From Sulfopaludibacter sp035606355 (lineage in GTDB: Bacteria; Acidobacteriota; Terriglobia; Bryobacterales; Bryobacteraceae), in the NCBI GenBank assembly GCA_035606355.1, contig DATNFO010000040.1:1-64000 (forward strand): 64,000 bases of DNA, read 5' to 3'. Positions 26,377-34,459 of the stretch are shown here, one piece after another. The translations under genes and the position numbers were made by a program. A model generated the notes under the pieces. The model made no database searches and had not been told where the DNA came from. It worked only from the letters and a program-made list of their open reading frames with translations. Position 1 is the first letter of the stretch, and each line of letters begins with the position of its first letter.

Positions 26377-28277
26377 CGAATTTCAAACGATCCGAAGACA
26401 AGGCCGAGGTCTCGGCCGTCTCCCGGGGGCCGGAAGGTATGGTCCAGGGTGACGGTCACCTCGGCCGTTTCTTTTCCAACGGCAGCGGCTGGAACCGGGA
26501 AGCTCTTCTCGAAAGAGCCTTCGCCGGTGAGGCGCAGGTCGCCGGCGGGAATCCCGTCGATGGTGACGTGTCCGGTGAGTGGACCCGCGGCCAGCGAATC
26601 CTTGGAGCAGTAGCCTTGCAGGATCACTTTTTGCGTGGGTGAGGTGGGCGCCGCCATGATGGCTCCGGCTTGTTTGCCCATCCAGCGGTGCGTTTCTTCG
26701 ATCGCGTACCACGTGCCGCGCAGGTAGGGGTCGCTGAGCGAACTTGCGGCGTTGACGCGCTCGGGCCAGGCGGGCGCGGCGGCTTTGGCCTCGGCCTCGA
26801 AGCGCGGCGTTACGTCCAGCGGCACGGACCCGGCGACGGAAAGCACCACGATCTTGTGCTCCAGCAGGCCGCGCTGGAAATCGGCGCGATCCAGGAAGAA
26901 GGAGGGCAGATCGAGATCGGTCTCGGCGGGTTTTGAAAGCAGCGCCTGCTTTTCGCCGGGGTCGGCATAAATGTCGCTGAGTCCGAATGCCTGGAATGCG
27001 TGATCCCAAAAGGCTCCGGCGAAAAGCGTTTCGTCGACGTCGGTCAGCACCAGCGTCTTCTTGGGCATGGCTTCGCGCACGGATGCCGTGCCCATCACCA
27101 CTTCGCGGATTCGCTGGCTGCGTTCATACCACCACTTACAAGCCCAATGAGCGAACGGCGCCTGCTCAAAAATGAAGAGCGCGATGAGCAGGAAGGCCGC
27201 GACGCGCATGACCGTGCGGGCGCGTGACGCCGATGCCGCGGCGGCCGCACCCACGAACGCGATACCCATCGAAGGGAGCGTCAGGTAGTAATACGAGACG
27301 TGCTCTTTCAGCGGAGCCACCGGCGCGAGCAGAATCAGGAAGAGCGCGACCCCGAAAACCGGCAGGCGATTGCCCTTCAGAGCTGCGCAAATGGCGTAAG
27401 CGGCAATGGCGATGGTGAAGAGCGTAATCAGCGCGGCGGCGGTCCACGCTTTGCCTTGCCAGCCGTGCCACACCAGAAAATCGTTCGGCACCAGCACCCA
27501 TTTCCAGTACTGCAGGAGCGTGTGCGGGATCGCGGAATCGATGTGGATGGAATACGTGCCCTCGTGCTGCTTCGGAACGTACAAGGAGTGGAAGATCAGG
27601 AATGCGACGGAACCGGTGAACATCACGGCCGCCTTGTTGAAGTACCGGCGCGCGCGCAGAAATGCGTAGACCGTGACGATGGCGGGATAGACGATCATCG
27701 TCTCCATCACCAGGAAGCCGGCGAGGAACACCGCCCATTGCAAACGGTACAGGCGCGGATCGCCGGTATCGATGTATCGCAGAAAGGTGTAAAACGCCAG
27801 CAGGATGCAGAAGCCGCACAGGATGTACATGTACGCCGAGCTCCAGGCCATGGGGAACGAAAGCGCTCCGTTCGAAACCCAGAGGACGGGCAGCACGAAT
27901 CCGGCGACGGCGGAGTGAAAGATCCGGCGGCCGATGGCGCACAGCAGCAGCACGTTGGCGAGCTGCGTAATCATCACCAGCAGGCGCGCGGGAAAGGCGT
28001 CGGCCCCGAACGCGCTGCCGGCGACCAGCAGAAACACGCGCTCGCTGAGCGGACGGAAGGTGCCGTGGACGGAAGGCGCGAAGATGGCGTGCAGCAGGTC
28101 GCGGAAGGTGACGATGTCAAAGCGCTGGCCGAGCCAGACGAAATCGTCCTGCTGATACCATGCGCGCAGACCCCAGAAGTAGACGTACAAACAGAAGAGC
28201 GAGGGGAGAATCCAATAGGCTGCGCGCCAGAGTGTTTGCATGCGCGGAGAGGGCGCAGAAGTGGCGGGCGGAGTCAT
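26373..28277 (-). CDS. Polytopic membrane protein, probable GT-C fold glycosyltransferase
   Basis: 634 residues. About ten hydrophobic segments span residues ~17-380 (for example ILPSLFCLYVYFWGL and VFLAGFLVMETMIVYPAIV). An acidic pair in the first loop (WYQQDDFVWL) fits the catalytic-loop pattern of lipid-phosphate-sugar-dependent GT-C enzymes. The C-terminal ~250 residues are soluble, with LVLTDVDETLFAGAFWDHAF and a beta-rich end. It is divergent, 44 bp apart, from a polyprenyl-phosphate mannosyltransferase-like gene that could supply its donor. Acceptor unknown; fold inferred from topology. Confidence 0.6.
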   Translation of the reverse strand: MTPPATSAPSPRMQTLWRAAYWILPSLFCLYVYFWGLRAWYQQDDFVWLGQRFDIVTFRDLLHAIFAPSVHGTFRPLSERVFLLVAGSAFGADAFPARLLVMITQLANVLLLCAIGRRIFHSAVAGFVLPVLWVSNGALSFPMAWSSAYMYILCGFCILLAFYTFLRYIDTGDPRLYRLQWAVFLAGFLVMETMIVYPAIVTVYAFLRARRYFNKAAVMFTGSVAFLIFHSLYVPKQHEGTYSIHIDSAIPHTLLQYWKWVLVPNDFLVWHGWQGKAWTAAALITLFTIAIAAYAICAALKGNRLPVFGVALFLILLAPVAPLKEHVSYYYLTLPSMGIAFVGAAAAASASRARTVMRVAAFLLIALFIFEQAPFAHWACKWWYERSQRIREVVMGTASVREAMPKKTLVLTDVDETLFAGAFWDHAFQAFGLSDIYADPGEKQALLSKPAETDLDLPSFFLDRADFQRGLLEHKIVVLSVAGSVPLDVTPRFEAEAKAAAPAWPERVNAASSLSDPYLRGTWYAIEETHRWMGKQAGAIMAAPTSPTQKVILQGYCSKDSLAAGPLTGHVTIDGIPAGDLRLTGEGSFEKSFPVPAAAVGKETAEVTVTLDHTFRPPGDGRDLGLVFGSFEIR

Positions 28278-28321
28278 GGGCTGTGTACGTTCCAGTGTAG
28301 CCGGGATGTTAGGCTGGTGTC

Positions 28322-29434
28322 TTGTCTCCGCTCGAACTCGCAGTAGTGGTGCCGACGTTTAATGAACGGGAGAACGTGCCGCTGCTGCTGGAAAAACTGG
28401 AACGCGTGCTGGCGGGCATTGCGTACGAGGTCATTTTCGTCGATGACGATTCGCCGGACGGCACGGCGGCGACGCTGCGCTCCATCGCGGCGACGAACCC
28501 TCGCGTGCATGTCTTGCAACGGATCAATCGGCGGGGGCTCGCCTCGGCGTGCATCGAAGGCATGATGGCGACGGCCGCGCCCTACATTGCGATCATGGAC
28601 GCGGATCTGCAGCATGACGAGCGCGTTCTGCCGGAAATGCTGGCGAAGCTGAAAGCGGAAGCGCTCGATATCGTGGTGGCGACGCGCAATGCGGAAGGCG
28701 GCGGAATGGGTGAATTCGCGCCGCATCGCGTGTTCCTCAGCAGGCTGGGCGACCGGCTCAGCAGGTTCATTGCACGTACGCGGGTGAGCGACCCGATGAG
28801 CGGCTTCTTCATTGTGCGGCGCAAGTATCTGGATGAGGTGGTGCGCTCGGCTTCGGGAATCGGTTTCAAGATTCTGCTGGATCTGGTGGCGTCGGCTAAG
28901 CGGCCCGTGCGCACCGGCGAAGTGCCGTACACGTTCGGCAAGCGGCTGCACGGCGACAGCAAGCTGGACATTCTGGTCGGCCTCGAATACCTGCAACTGC
29001 TGCTCGATAAGACGGTCGGCGGCGTAGTGCCGGCGCGGCTGATCATCTTCGCAATGGTGGGCGCGGCGGGTGTGCTGATTGCGTTCGCGACGCTTGCGGT
29101 GGCGCTGCACGTCTTCGGACTCGGGTTCTTCACGGCTCAGGTGGTGGCGACGTGGGTGGCAATGACCGCAAACTTTTTCCTGAACAACAGCACCACGTAT
29201 CGCGACCGGCGATTGCGCGGGCGTGCGATCTGGTACGGGCTGTTCACGTTCTATGCGGCTTGTTCGGTGGGCGCGGTGATCAACGTGGCGGTGGCGAACG
29301 GATTGAAATCGTGGGGCGCCGCGTGGTACCTGGCGGGCGCGGCGGGATTGGGGATCGGTGCGGTTTGGAACTACGGCGCGACGTTCTTTATTACGTGGCG
29401 CAGGGCACGAGTCCGTGCCGCGGGAATAAAATGA
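28322..29434 (+). CDS. GT2 polyprenyl-phosphate mannosyltransferase-like protein fused to GtrA domain
   Basis: 370 residues from TTG at 28322; no ATG allows the first beta strand. Residues ~5-230 are a DPM1-like GT2 domain: LAVVVPTFNERENVPLLLEK, VIFVDDDSPDGTAATL, APYIAIMDADLQHDERVLPE (DxD) and RVSDPMSGFFIVRRK. Residues ~240-365 contain four hydrophobic helices of the GtrA/DPMS type (VATWVAMTANFFLNNSTTYR). It likely transfers a sugar from a nucleotide sugar to polyprenyl phosphate and helps move it across the membrane. Its stop overlaps an ATG of the next gene (ATGA at 29431). Confidence 0.88.
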   Translation: MSPLELAVVVPTFNERENVPLLLEKLERVLAGIAYEVIFVDDDSPDGTAATLRSIAATNPRVHVLQRINRRGLASACIEGMMATAAPYIAIMDADLQHDERVLPEMLAKLKAEALDIVVATRNAEGGGMGEFAPHRVFLSRLGDRLSRFIARTRVSDPMSGFFIVRRKYLDEVVRSASGIGFKILLDLVASAKRPVRTGEVPYTFGKRLHGDSKLDILVGLEYLQLLLDKTVGGVVPARLIIFAMVGAAGVLIAFATLAVALHVFGLGFFTAQVVATWVAMTANFFLNNSTTYRDRRLRGRAIWYGLFTFYAACSVGAVINVAVANGLKSWGAAWYLAGAAGLGIGAVWNYGATFFITWRRARVRAAGIK

Positions 29435-29442
29435 GAGGCACC

Positions 29443-30405
29443 ATGAATTTCACGCGAAGAGACTTCGGCAAACTCGCGCTGGCCGCTCTGCCGGCAACGC
29501 TGCTTGCGAAACCCGATTCGAAGTGGGGAGGCGTCCAGGTGGGCATCAACGTCCCATACAGCTTCCACAACCTTCCTGGGAGCGCGGACGATGTGCAGAA
29601 GTACGTAGTGGATCTCGGTCTGAGCGCGGTGGAACTCCGCTCGCAACCGGTCGAAGAGTTCTTCGGCTGCCCGATCCACTACAACACCATGTCTACACGG
29701 AGGGCGGGGGCGCCTCCAACCGCGGCGGAGCGTGAGGCTCAGCGCGCCGACGCCGACGCCAAAGCCGCGGCCGTGGAAAAGTGGCGCATCTCCGCTCCGA
29801 TGGACCAGTTCAAGAGCTTCCGCAAAAAATACGAGGATGCGGGTATCGCCATCCAAATCGTCAAATTCGACGGCGTGGACAAGATGAAGCCCGAAGTGGT
29901 GGATTACGCCTTCAATCTGGCGAAGACGCTCGGCGCGCACGCCATTTCTTGTGAGATTCCGTTGAGCAAAACGCCATGGCTCGGCGAGTTCGCGACCAAG
30001 CACCGGATGATGGTGGGGTATCACGGGCATACCAAGATCCACGATCCCGAAGCTTTCGGCGCGCCCGAGAGCTGGGAGAAGGCCATGACGTACTCGAAGT
30101 ACAATGGCATCAATCTCGATATCGGCCACTTCGTCGCGGCCAACAATACGTCGCCCATTCCGTTCCTGAAGAAGCATGTGGACCGGATCACGCACATTCA
30201 CGTGAAGGATCGCAAAATGAACGATGGTCCGAACGTGCCGTTCGGGGAAGGGGATACGCCGATCCAAGAGGTGCTGCAGTTGATGAAGAAGGAGAAGTAC
30301 CCGTTCCAGGCGACGATCGAGTTCGAGTACAAGGTGCCCGAAGGTTCGGACACGCTTGGCGAGATCGCGAAGTGCGTCGAGTATTGCCGGAAGTGTTTGG
30401 TGTAA
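29443..30405 (+). CDS. Sugar phosphate isomerase/epimerase-like TIM-barrel protein with Tat-type signal
   Basis: 320 residues. The start at 29443 has GAGAGG close upstream; an ATG at 29431 overlaps the previous stop and is an alternative. The N-terminus carries a twin-Arg signal (FTRRDFGKLALAALPATLLA). The body fits the AP-endonuclease-2/xylose-isomerase-like barrel: VQVGINVPYSFHNLPG, VVDLGLSAVELRSQPVEEFF, MVGYHGHTKIHDP, INLDIGHFVAANN, THIHVKDRKMNDGPNVPFGE and ATIEFEYKVPEGSD. The metal ligands of this family (Glu, Asp, His, Glu) are plausible in these segments. Substrate unknown. Confidence 0.8.
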   Translation: MNFTRRDFGKLALAALPATLLAKPDSKWGGVQVGINVPYSFHNLPGSADDVQKYVVDLGLSAVELRSQPVEEFFGCPIHYNTMSTRRAGAPPTAAEREAQRADADAKAAAVEKWRISAPMDQFKSFRKKYEDAGIAIQIVKFDGVDKMKPEVVDYAFNLAKTLGAHAISCEIPLSKTPWLGEFATKHRMMVGYHGHTKIHDPEAFGAPESWEKAMTYSKYNGINLDIGHFVAANNTSPIPFLKKHVDRITHIHVKDRKMNDGPNVPFGEGDTPIQEVLQLMKKEKYPFQATIEFEYKVPEGSDTLGEIAKCVEYCRKCLV

Positions 30406-30520
30406 TTGGGAGGTTTGGCGAGAACAGCGGCCGGGCGTCCGCGCTGGGCGCGGATTGGGGACCGGGCAGAAGCCCGGCGGGTACTCAAAACGCGAACCTC
30501 GAATGTTTTCGTATTCCCGG

Positions 30521-30650
30521 CACCTTTTACCGCTCCCTTACGGTCACGGCTCCGTATGTAGTTGATTCTACTGGCGGAGCCGCGACCGGTTAGGAAGCGG
30601 TAAACGGTGTATCGAAGGGCGAATGGAGCGCTACGAGAAAAGCAGCTCAA
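30521..30650. repeat. Modular palindromic repeat (locus E)
   Basis: The hairpin spans 30521-30609: left arm CACCTTTTACCGCTCCCTTA continuing to CGGCTCCGT, loop ATGTAGTTGATTCTACTG, and a right arm with GGTTAGGAAGCGG variation. Module X follows (TATCGAAGGGCGAATGGAGC then GAGAAAAGCAGC). It lies between two convergent genes. Confidence 0.85.
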
Positions 30651-30654
30651 AACG

Positions 30655-30690
30655 CAAAAAGGCGCCCGGCCCTGGTGGACCGGACGCCTC
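30655..30690 (-). terminator. Rho-independent terminator of the IscA/ErpA-type gene
   Basis: On the minus strand AGGCGTCCGG pairs with CCGGGCGCCT (one T-G pair) around a ~10-nt loop and is followed by a T-rich run. It starts 25 bp after the stop of the Fe-S protein gene and would end that transcript. Confidence 0.85.
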
Positions 30691-30714
30691 TTGCGAAATC
30701 GTTGAAACTGGTTT

Positions 30715-31050
30715 TTAGACCTGGAAAGAGCTACCGCAGCCGCACGTGCTCTTGACCTGCGGGTTGTTGAACTTGAAGCCCGAGCCTTCCAGGGTCTCCA
30801 CATAGTCCACTTCCGCGCCGTCCAGGTACAACAGGCTGGCTTGGTCGACGAAGACCTTCAGGTCCCCGTAGTTGTAGGTCTTGTCGAGAATGTTCGGCTG
30901 GTTCTCAAAGGCCATGGAATAGCTGAAGCCGGAGCAACCGCCGCCCACCACCGCAATCCGCAAACCGGCCGGAGAAGGCTCCTGGCTCTGCATAATCTCT
31001 CTCACTTTGCCGATCGCGCGTTCCGTCAACTGAATCATGTTGTCATTCAC
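30715..31050 (-). CDS. erpA: A-type iron-sulfur carrier protein (IscA/ErpA/HesB family)
   Basis: 111 residues. The three conserved cysteines are C39 (VVGGGCSGFSY), C103 and C105 (STCGCGSSF), the ligands used for [2Fe-2S]/[4Fe-4S] assembly and transfer to apoproteins. The body matches the family: IQLTERAIGKVREIM, YGDLKVFVDQASLLYLDG, VDYVETLEGSGFKFNNPQ. The symbol erpA is a best guess among near-identical subfamilies. It is transcribed alone with its own terminator. Confidence 0.92.
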   Translation of the reverse strand: MNDNMIQLTERAIGKVREIMQSQEPSPAGLRIAVVGGGCSGFSYSMAFENQPNILDKTYNYGDLKVFVDQASLLYLDGAEVDYVETLEGSGFKFNNPQVKSTCGCGSSFQV

Positions 31051-31224
31051 TCCTAATGCGAAGCTTTCCGTCCATTATACGGCAGGATGCGTTCTCTCCA
31101 CCGCTTCTATCGTTTAGATGCGTAATAGCTCTTTCAGGTCGCGTCTTTCGCCCGTGAATGGTGCACAATGGTTCCGGGAGCCTTGTTGAAACCGGCGGCG
31201 GCGGCGTCACGTCAGTATTCCTGT

Positions 31225-31890
31225 ATGGGAACACTGTCAGGTGCCCTCACCATTCCGGCGTTCGACAGCAGGGTTGCGACGAAATCGAGAGTGGATTACG
31301 AGAACACACCGGAAGGTGCTCTGGTCCGCCGGGCTCAGTCGGGCGATGAGACGGCGTTCCGCGAGATCGTGGAGCGCTACCAATCCAAGGTGTTCTCCAT
31401 CATTCACGGCATCGTGCGCCAGCGCAATGACGTGGAAGACATTGCACAGCAAGTATTTGCCAAGGTTTACGTCTCTCTGAAGAGCTTCGACTTCCGCAGT
31501 TCCCTCATCACCTGGATTTACAAAATCACGGTGAACGAGTGTTTCGATTACCTGCGCAAGCGCAAAGTCCGCAAGCTCGTTTATGAGAGCGATTTGAGCG
31601 AAGATGAGGTCCGGCGGGTGGAAAATACCGAGCCGAACATCGATCGGACGGCTCCGGCCGACGCCTCTCTCGCCAGCAGGGATTACGTTCTCAAGCTCCT
31701 CACCCGCGTCTCTGAAGAAGAACGCATGTTGTTGATGATGAAAGAGGTGGAGGGCTATTCCGTGGAAGAGTTGGCCGCCAAAACCGGCATGAACGAAAAC
31801 ACCATCAAGGTGAAGCTCTTCCGCGCGCGGCAGAAACTGGTCAAGGCGGCACAGCGCCTGGATCGTGCTCCCGGTCTGGTCACCGGTTGA
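31225..31890 (+). CDS. ECF RNA polymerase sigma factor (RpoE-like)
   Basis: 221 residues from ATG at 31225; starts at 31168 (ATG) or 31289 (GTG) are also possible and none has a strong ribosome site. Region 2: VRRAQSGDETAFREIVERY, VEDIAQQVFAKVYVSLKSF and LITWIYKITVNECFDYLRKR. Region 4: LLMMKEVEGYSVEELAAKTG and NENTIKVKLFRARQKLVKA. A zinc-finger anti-sigma gene and a Spy-like gene follow, so it probably controls an envelope stress response. Genes of this kind commonly autoregulate; no matching promoter was assigned. Confidence 0.93.
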   Translation: MGTLSGALTIPAFDSRVATKSRVDYENTPEGALVRRAQSGDETAFREIVERYQSKVFSIIHGIVRQRNDVEDIAQQVFAKVYVSLKSFDFRSSLITWIYKITVNECFDYLRKRKVRKLVYESDLSEDEVRRVENTEPNIDRTAPADASLASRDYVLKLLTRVSEEERMLLMMKEVEGYSVEELAAKTGMNENTIKVKLFRARQKLVKAAQRLDRAPGLVTG

Positions 31891-32036
31891 GCCGCCGTAC
31901 GGGTTTCGAATGAACGGGCCCCCGAAAGCGGGCGAGCCGAAAGGCAATTAGACCCGCTGGTGGTAGGGTTTAGGCGTGGTATTTTACAGTTTTGATGCTG
32001 GGCGCCCGAAAGGGTAAACCCAGGGGGAAGAAATAT

Positions 32037-32504
32037 ATGCACGCGGTAGTGATGGAGAGCCTCGAAGATTATCTCTCCGGTTTGCTGGAACCGGTAGAGG
32101 TTCGCGCAATCGAGGCGCATCTGAACACTTGCGATACGTGTCGCGAGGAGGTTCATACGATGCGCGAAGTGAATGCGCTATTCGCATCTCTGCAGACCGA
32201 AGAAGTCGTCGAGCCTTCCGCCGCCTTCAGTGCGCGCGTGTTGCAGCAGGCCTGCGCCGTCAAACCGCAACCCACTCCCGCATTCGCCAGCCTTTTTTCG
32301 CTGGAACTTGCCTTTGCCCGGCGTCTGGTTTTCGCTTCCCTGATGACGCTGGCAGTCCTCGGCAGCCTGATCGTGACCCGGGAAGCCGCCCCCTCGACGA
32401 GCGTCGGTCCCGAAGCGATTATGGCCCAGCAGGACGCCCCCGGTTTCGATTCCCTCCCTGCCCGCGACAACATGCTGATCACGTTGACCGCGTATGAACA
32501 CTAA
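32037..32504 (+). CDS. Zinc-finger anti-sigma factor, single-pass membrane protein
   Basis: 155 residues. A strong GGGGGAAG site precedes the ATG at 32037; the longer start at 31992 is rejected. The N-terminal anti-sigma zinc-finger domain has MESLEDYLSGLLEPVEVRAI followed by HLNTCDTC (HxxxCxxC). One transmembrane helix lies near residues 98-116 (LVFASLMTLAVLGSLIV), and a short periplasmic tail follows. It should hold the upstream ECF sigma factor inactive at the membrane. Its last codons overlap the start of the Spy-like gene by 11 bp. Confidence 0.85.
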   Translation: MHAVVMESLEDYLSGLLEPVEVRAIEAHLNTCDTCREEVHTMREVNALFASLQTEEVVEPSAAFSARVLQQACAVKPQPTPAFASLFSLELAFARRLVFASLMTLAVLGSLIVTREAAPSTSVGPEAIMAQQDAPGFDSLPARDNMLITLTAYEH

Positions 32505-32871
32505 TCTGCTCGAAAAGCCGGCTGCGGGCCGCGCTTGGGATCCCCGCACCGCCTGCGCCCTGGCTCTCGTGCTGGTGTTTCTCTGTGGATGCGCCGTCGG
32601 CGCGCTGGTCATGGACTTGGGAGTTCACAAAGCGCGCCCGCGTGTGGTTGCGTTCGATAGTCCCGCCGGCAAACGAGCCTACTTCGAACGTCTTCAGAAA
32701 GAACTCAATCTGACCCCCGCTCAAAGCGACCAGATGGAATCGATTCTGAACGATTTCTGGCAGTATTACGTGAGCGTGCTGAGCGAAAGCAAAACCAAAG
32801 TCGAGCAGATCCTCACCCCGGACCAACGCACCAAATTCGAGAAGATCCTTCAGGAAGAGCAGCCGAAGTAA
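32494..32871 (+). CDS. Membrane-anchored Spy/CpxP-like periplasmic protein
   Basis: 125 residues. A signal anchor lies at ~20-42 (ALALVLVFLCGCAVGALVMD). The periplasmic part is helical with LQKELNLTPAQSDQMESILN and VEQILTPDQRTKFEKILQEE, the two LTPxQ motifs typical of the Spy/CpxP/LTXXQ group of periplasmic chaperones and sensors. It starts within the 3' end of the anti-sigma gene, so the three proteins are co-expressed. A role in sensing envelope damage is inferred from this context. Confidence 0.75.
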   Translation: MNTNLLEKPAAGRAWDPRTACALALVLVFLCGCAVGALVMDLGVHKARPRVVAFDSPAGKRAYFERLQKELNLTPAQSDQMESILNDFWQYYVSVLSESKTKVEQILTPDQRTKFEKILQEEQPK

Positions 32872-32878
32872 GCGCTTC

Positions 32879-33568
32879 TCACCATCCCATCTGCCGCATA
32901 CGGCCGTCAATAATTCCGGCGTACCAACCCATCCGCTCCGGCCGCCTGCGCAACGGCGCGGGCAGAATCGCCGCCAGCCTGAGCGCCTGCCCGCGATTCA
33001 GCTTTGCCGCGCTCGTCGAATCGTAGGACTGCGCCGCCGCCTCCGCGCCGTAGACTCCCGGCCCCCACTCCACCACGTTCAGGTACAGTTCCAGAATCCG
33101 CTGCTTGCCGAGCGCGTATTCCGCCACCGGTACCAGCGTCGCTTCCGCGCCTTTTCGCAGCCAGCTTCGCCCCGTCCCGAAGAACAGGTTTTTCACAAGC
33201 TGCTGCGTGATCGTCGAAGCGCCCCGGGACCGGCGATCCGCCAAGTCGTCTTCCGCCGCCGTCCGGATTTCCTTCCAATCGAAGCCATGATGCTGGTAAA
33301 ACCGGGCGTCCTCGGCGGCAATGACGGCGTGCTGCAACTGTGCCGAAATCCGCGACAGCGGCACAAACTGATACTTCTTCCGGTACGCCTTCCCGCTCAC
33401 CAGAGCCTGAATGCGCCGCTGCACTTGCACAACGGTCGTCGGCGGATCCAGCCACCTCAAACTAACCAGAACGAGGGCTCCGCAAAGCCATAGGGCCAGG
33501 ACGGCGCCCACACAAAATCGGGCCGCCCGAGCCAACCAACCCCGCCGTCTCCGTTGATTCGTGCGCAT
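32879..33568 (-). CDS. mtgA: Monofunctional biosynthetic peptidoglycan transglycosylase
   Basis: 229 residues starting MRTNQRRRRGW. There is an N-terminal transmembrane helix (FCVGAVLALWLCGALVLVSL). The GT51 domain shows the catalytic Glu in VIAAEDARFYQHHGFDWKEI, then RGASTITQQLVKNLFFGTGR, KRILELYLN-like sequence (QRILELYLNVVEWGPGVYG), AAQSYDSTSAAKLNRGQALR and LAAILPAPLRRRPE. It polymerises lipid II into glycan strands and has no transpeptidase domain. A divergent lipoprotein gene starts 73 bp away. Confidence 0.93.
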   Translation of the reverse strand: MRTNQRRRRGWLARAARFCVGAVLALWLCGALVLVSLRWLDPPTTVVQVQRRIQALVSGKAYRKKYQFVPLSRISAQLQHAVIAAEDARFYQHHGFDWKEIRTAAEDDLADRRSRGASTITQQLVKNLFFGTGRSWLRKGAEATLVPVAEYALGKQRILELYLNVVEWGPGVYGAEAAAQSYDSTSAAKLNRGQALRLAAILPAPLRRRPERMGWYAGIIDGRMRQMGW

Positions 33569-33641
33569 ACCTAGCGGTGCGTGCCCGTTTGGGGGCCGTT
33601 GACACCCACCCCGATCCCCGACGACAATAGAACGTTCAATT

Positions 33642-34157
33642 ATGCGAAAAATAGCACTGTTCGCGGCGGCCGCTGCCGCACTCATGCTCGCATCCTGCGG
33701 ACCGAAGACCTTCCCCGTCCGCACCTACCCCATGGGTGAGAAGGTGACTCTCGGACACCTCATCTATACGGTATTCGAAACGCAATGGCTGACCCAACTC
33801 GGGTCCGGTACCGACGCGCGCGTTCCGCAGAACCGCTTTTTTCTGGTCCGCATCAGCGTCGCCAACTCCGGAACGCAGGACCTCACCGTCCCCAACCTCT
33901 ACGTGGAAGACGATAAGCACAACGAATACCCCGAGCTCACCAACGGCGACGGCGTGCCGCAGTGGATCGGCTCCATACGGAATCCTCACCCTGCCGAAGC
34001 CGCCGCCGGCAACCTTCTCTTCGATTGTCCCCCCGGCCACTACAAGCTCCACATCGCCGATGAGGATGACGATCACACGGCCTACATCGATATCCCGCTG
34101 AATTTCACCAGCGAGACGCCCGAAGTGCCGGTACCTGGCAGCGAAAAGAAGCAGTAG
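33642..34157 (+). CDS. Lipoprotein with DUF4352-like domain
   Basis: 171 residues. The lipobox Cys is at position 19 (LFAAAAAALMLASC). The rest is an Ig-like beta sandwich: VTLGHLIYTVFETQWLTQLG, RFFLVRISVANSGTQDLTVP and NLYVEDDKHNEYPEL, matching the DUF4352 pattern of extracytoplasmic proteins. An acidic stretch (HIADEDDDHTAYIDIPLNF) could bind a cation. The function is unknown. Repeat locus F follows. Confidence 0.75.
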   Translation: MRKIALFAAAAAALMLASCGPKTFPVRTYPMGEKVTLGHLIYTVFETQWLTQLGSGTDARVPQNRFFLVRISVANSGTQDLTVPNLYVEDDKHNEYPELTNGDGVPQWIGSIRNPHPAEAAAGNLLFDCPPGHYKLHIADEDDDHTAYIDIPLNFTSETPEVPVPGSEKKQ

Positions 34158-34175
34158 GGGATTGTAGTCCATTGG

Positions 34176-34442
34176 TTTTTCGATGCACCTTTTACCGCTT
34201 CCTCACGGGATTGTGAAAAATCCGGCTGCTGTTCTCGTCGCGCTCCATTCGCCTTTCGATACACCTTTTACCGCTTCCTAACGGTCGCGGCTCCGTTAGC
34301 AGAATCAACTACATACGGAGCCGTGACCGTGAGGGAGCGGTAAAAGGTGCCGGGGATTTTGGGTGCGTTTAATGCGACAAAAAAGCAATTCGATATTCTT
34401 TCACAACCCCTCAGGGTCGCGGCTCCGTTAGCGGCATCAAAC
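34176..34442. repeat. Modular palindromic repeat (locus F), opposite orientation
   Basis: Order: half arm (GCACCTTTTACCGCTTCCTC), module X reversed (ATCCGGCTGCTGTTCTCGTC then GCGCTCCATTCGCCTTTCGA), full hairpin 34262-34349 with loop TAGCAGAATCAACTACAT, module Y (GCAATTCGATATTCTTTCAC), then a half arm (CTCAGGGTCGCGGCTCCGTT). This is the mirror order of locus C, so the element has a fixed polarity. It ends about 18 bp upstream of the TPR gene start. Confidence 0.85.
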
Positions 34443-34459
34443 GCGTCTAAACTGAAAGT

